Assembly (NCBI RefSeq): GCF_032051575.1
Contig: NZ_DAMBYD010000002.1
Location: forward strand, 310,001-374,000
DNA from: Aminipila sp032051575
GTDB lineage: Bacteria > Bacillota > Clostridia > Peptostreptococcales > Anaerovoracaceae
Direction of reading: 5' to 3'
Length of the DNA: 64,000 nucleotides
Positions 61,126 through 64,000 of the stretch are shown piece by piece. The position numbers were made by a program, and so were the translations under genes. Positions within the stretch are counted from its first letter, which is position 1, and each line of letters begins with the position of its first letter. The notes below the pieces were generated by a model. The model was not told where the DNA came from. It did not search any database and was given only the letters and a program-made list of their open reading frames with translations.

Positions 61126-63087
61126 ATGCTTAATAATACAAGAACTAATCAATTAATAAATGAAAAATCTCCTTATTTATTGCAGCACGCCCATAACCCT
61201 GTCAATTGGTATCCGTGGTGTGAAGAGGCTTTTAAAAAAGCAAAAGCCGAAGACAAACCTATATTTCTTTCAATTGGTTATAGTACCTGTCATTGGTGCC
61301 ATGTAATGGCTCATGAAAGCTTTGAAGATAATCAGGTAGCTGAATTATTGAACAAGAATTTTGTATCAATTAAAGTAGATAAAGAAGAACGCCCAGATAT
61401 TGACAGTATTTATATGGCAGTGTGCCAAATGCTTACTGGAAGCGGCGGATGGCCTACAAGCATTTTTATGAATTATGAACAAAAACCTTTTTTTGCAGGA
61501 ACCTATTTCCCAAAAGAGACCAGTTATGGTATGATTGGCTTTAAGGAATTGTTAAATAAGATTAGTGAAAATTGGAGAACGAATAGACGTGAGCTTTTAG
61601 ATGCATCTGAGCAAATTGTGAAACATTTAAGTACTTCTGAGAAGCAAAGTGAGAAAGCTGATAGTAAGTTAATAGATCATGCAATACTTCTTTTTGGTCA
61701 TAGTTTTGATAAAACTTATGGAGGTTTTGGTGATGCTCCAAAGTTTCCAACCCCACATAACTTATTGTTTTTAATGAACTGCTATGAAACAGAGCATAAT
61801 AAAAAAGCACTGTCAATGGTTGAAACAACTCTGATACAAATGTATAGAGGTGGTATATTTGATCATATTGGCTATGGGTTTTCAAGATATTCTACGGACA
61901 AGTATTTCCTTGTTCCGCATTTTGAAAAAATGTTATATGATAATGCACTTCTTATAATGAGCTATACTAAAGCATTTTATTTAACTAAAAAATCAATATA
62001 TAGAGAAGTAGCCCAAAAAACGGCAAAATATATCCTAGAAGAAATGACACATCCTGAGGGAGGCTTTTATTGTGCACAGGATGCAGACAGTGAAGGCATA
62101 GAAGGCAAATACTATGTATTTGATTATGATGAACTCATACACTTGCTTGGAGATGAAGTGGGAATGCAGTTTAACCAGTATTATGGAATCACTAAAAAAG
62201 GAAATTTTGAAGGACGAAACATACCTAATCTATTGAACAATTCTACTATTGATGACCGATTTTATCAATATATTCCTCAGGTTTATCAATATAGAAAGCA
62301 GCGAACACAGCTTCACCTTGACGATAAAATATTAACATCTTGGAATTCACTAATGATTGCAGCATTTGCAATGATGTATCAGGTATTTGGAGAAGAAAAA
62401 TATCTTTTAGCAGCACAAAAATCAGATCAGTTTGTTAGAGAGAATTTACAGGAGAAGAATGTACTATATGTAAGTTTTCGTGATGGAATTCGTTCGTCAA
62501 AAGGATTTTTAGATGATTATGCATTTTATATCTTTGCACAAATTCAGCTATATGAAGCTACACTAGATAACGGTTATTTAGATAAAGCAGTTATTTTTTG
62601 CAAAAAGACTATTGATGAATTTTATGATAAAGAACATGATGGATTTTATCTCTATGGTAAAGAAAACCAGAAACTTATCATCACGCCCAAAGAGACTTAT
62701 GACGGCGCAATTCCTAGTGGTAATTCAGTAATGGCTTATAACCTTGTTAAACTTGGACATATTACAAAGAACATAGATTTTGAAGAAAAAGCAAAGAATC
62801 AGCTTGAATTTATGTCTTTTTCAGCTCAAAAATATCCTGCTGGATATAGCTTTTTCCTTATGGCACTATCTATGTATTTAAACCCCTTAGAGGATATTGT
62901 CTGCGTATTAAAAGATGAAGAGGACTTGAGGAATCTAAGAGGAAAAACTAAGCTTAACTCAAATATAAGGATTCTTGAACATGAAACAGAAGAATATAAG
63001 ATTATCAATAATCAAACCACATTTTATATTTGTAAAAATCACAGTTGCCTGCCTCCTACAAATGATGCAGCAAAGGTGATGAATTAA
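61126..63087 (+). CDS. Thioredoxin-domain protein, YyaL/DUF255 family
   Basis: The 653-residue protein belongs to the YyaL/SPATA20 family: residues 1-170 form a thioredoxin-like DUF255 domain with NPVNWYPWCEEAF and GYSTCHWCHVMAHESF (CHWC redox motif, about residues 59-62), and the rest is an (alpha/alpha)6 barrel like glycosidases and epimerases, with DAPKFP, GGIFDHIGYGFSRYSTD and QDADSEG. The biochemical role is not established. It is likely cytoplasmic; RBS is a weak GGAAG. Not far downstream is a second surface protein gene. Confidence 0.93.
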   Translation: MLNNTRTNQLINEKSPYLLQHAHNPVNWYPWCEEAFKKAKAEDKPIFLSIGYSTCHWCHVMAHESFEDNQVAELLNKNFVSIKVDKEERPDIDSIYMAVCQMLTGSGGWPTSIFMNYEQKPFFAGTYFPKETSYGMIGFKELLNKISENWRTNRRELLDASEQIVKHLSTSEKQSEKADSKLIDHAILLFGHSFDKTYGGFGDAPKFPTPHNLLFLMNCYETEHNKKALSMVETTLIQMYRGGIFDHIGYGFSRYSTDKYFLVPHFEKMLYDNALLIMSYTKAFYLTKKSIYREVAQKTAKYILEEMTHPEGGFYCAQDADSEGIEGKYYVFDYDELIHLLGDEVGMQFNQYYGITKKGNFEGRNIPNLLNNSTIDDRFYQYIPQVYQYRKQRTQLHLDDKILTSWNSLMIAAFAMMYQVFGEEKYLLAAQKSDQFVRENLQEKNVLYVSFRDGIRSSKGFLDDYAFYIFAQIQLYEATLDNGYLDKAVIFCKKTIDEFYDKEHDGFYLYGKENQKLIITPKETYDGAIPSGNSVMAYNLVKLGHITKNIDFEEKAKNQLEFMSFSAQKYPAGYSFFLMALSMYLNPLEDIVCVLKDEEDLRNLRGKTKLNSNIRILEHETEEYKIINNQTTFYICKNHSCLPPTNDAAKVMN

Positions 63088-63124
63088 TCAACAGAGTACA
63101 GTAGTGAATAAAAGGGGAAATACA

Positions 63125-64000
63125 ATGAAAAGAAGAATTTTATTTGGAGTAATTTTTTTAAGCTTGATTCTATCAAATTCTGTTTGGGCAACTACAACTG
63201 CAACTACAGCAAAAGTCCCAAAATTCCAGATTAATAACGCAAATATAGACTTTAACACGGATACAGGACTGCCTTATATTAGTAAAGATGGTCGGGCAAT
63301 GATGCCGCTAAGGGCATGTTTAAGTTCTATAGATTGTCAGGTAGACTGGAATCAGGAGGCACAAAAAGTTTCTTTAATGAAGGGAAACATTAAGGTGGAA
63401 GTTCTGATTAACCAAAAATATATTTATGTAAACCAGAAGAAGCTTGTTACAGAAAGTGCTGCCACAGTACAAAATGGCAGAACCTATCTGCCTCTTCGAG
63501 CTGTGATGGAAGCATTGGGATACACTGTTGACTGGGATAACAAGACTGAGACTGTTATTGCCAATAAACTTACTACATCAACGATTAATGGTGGTACAAC
63601 AGGTATATTTTCTCGTAAACAGCTTAATTTTGATGGATTCGATGGGATTGAGGGAGATATTACACTACCCATGGTCAGTATTGCAGAAAAGGGAGACTGC
63701 CCTTATGTGTATTTTGGCTTAGATTGGGATAATGACATTGGCAATGTAGAAGGGGGCTTTCAATTTATTGAAGACTCAACACATCCAGGATACAATAAGT
63801 GGACAGTATTTATGAGGCAGGGTGACTCTTGGTTAAACGGTAAAGATGTTCTTTTGGAACAAGGTTCCACGCATCACTTAAAGTTATATGCACAAAATGT
63901 ATCCAAAGACCAAGCAGATATTGTGATTGAATTAGATGGTAGTGAGGTTGTACGAAAAGTTTCAAATAGAGCAGACTTTAGTAGTACCTGTGCAAAGGCT
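63125..64000 (+). CDS. Secreted copper-amine-oxidase-N-like domain protein (partial, runs off the window)
   Basis: An open frame starts at ATG 63125 and stays open to the window end (292 codons seen). A signal peptide (MKRRILFGVIFLSLILSNSVWA) is followed by a copper-amine-oxidase N-terminal-like domain (about residues 40-140) with MMPLRACLSSIDCQVDWN and GRTYLPLRAVMEALGYTVDWD. Residues after 150 are unassigned. It lacks copper ligands to judge activity; the module is a wall or carbohydrate-binding unit in Clostridia. The 3' end is missing. Confidence 0.85.
   Translation, partial: MKRRILFGVIFLSLILSNSVWATTTATTAKVPKFQINNANIDFNTDTGLPYISKDGRAMMPLRACLSSIDCQVDWNQEAQKVSLMKGNIKVEVLINQKYIYVNQKKLVTESAATVQNGRTYLPLRAVMEALGYTVDWDNKTETVIANKLTTSTINGGTTGIFSRKQLNFDGFDGIEGDITLPMVSIAEKGDCPYVYFGLDWDNDIGNVEGGFQFIEDSTHPGYNKWTVFMRQGDSWLNGKDVLLEQGSTHHLKLYAQNVSKDQADIVIELDGSEVVRKVSNRADFSSTCAKA

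Overview
The window is about 64 kb of AT-rich chromosomal DNA with strong AAGGAGG-type ribosome binding sites, frequent TTG/GTG starts, rho-independent terminators after most units and SigA-type promoters. These traits, together with Hcp, an EFR1 flavodoxin/ferredoxin, S-layer-homology (SLH) proteins, PadR and LytTR regulators and a DUF6774 small protein, suggest an anaerobic, motile Firmicute of class Clostridia. The genus cannot be fixed from sequence alone. No phage, insertion sequence, rRNA operon or CRISPR array was seen. One tRNA (Leu, CAG) and one TPP riboswitch are present.

Layout. 0-7 kb: a CorA-type Mg transporter, the divergent nadABC operon (de novo NAD), a PanG-like reductase coupled to panB (pantothenate), and pgeF. 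7-18 kb: accessory genes and one-component regulators (a TipA-like MerR broken by an amber codon, a GNAT fused to a membrane domain, YafY/WYL with GyrI-like and VOC genes, PadR with a membrane partner), then hcp, a 51-aa membrane protein behind a LytTR-like operator, and a decayed ankyrin gene. 18-23 kb: EamA exporter, YhdT-PanF pantothenate symporter, YibE/F, DUF5688. 23-41 kb: a cell-surface region with an AgrCA-like two-component system, a stand-alone degenerate receiver domain, three giant SLH proteins sharing a nearly identical 514-bp 3' end, a vestigial fourth start and a MalT-like LuxR regulator. 41-47 kb: potABCD, a beta-carbonic anhydrase and a CaiB-type CoA-transferase. 47-51 kb: TPP-riboswitch-controlled thiXYZ plus a TatD-family hydrolase. 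51-53 kb: CheY-like protein, tRNA-Leu and an island of small unrecognised proteins, one behind a second LytTR-like operator. 53-64 kb: AraC/GyrI regulator, GH18 hydrolase, PadR-DUF2889 pair with matching palindromes, EFR1, a chemoreceptor, an XRE-membrane protein pair with its own operators, DUF6774, a YyaL/DUF255 protein and a truncated copper-amine-oxidase-like surface protein.

How it fits together. Vitamin and cofactor supply is a theme: NAD synthesis, pantothenate synthesis and uptake, and thiamine-precursor uptake. The second theme is the cell surface and its control by AgrCA/LytTR and MalT-like regulators. The most novel signal is a pair of promoters 36 kb apart (16111-16178 and 52245-52313) with the same geometry: two 9-bp repeats resembling the LytTR site, 21 bp apart, then 10 bp to a -35 box. 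Both drive small proteins of unknown family, and a LytTR regulator lies between them.
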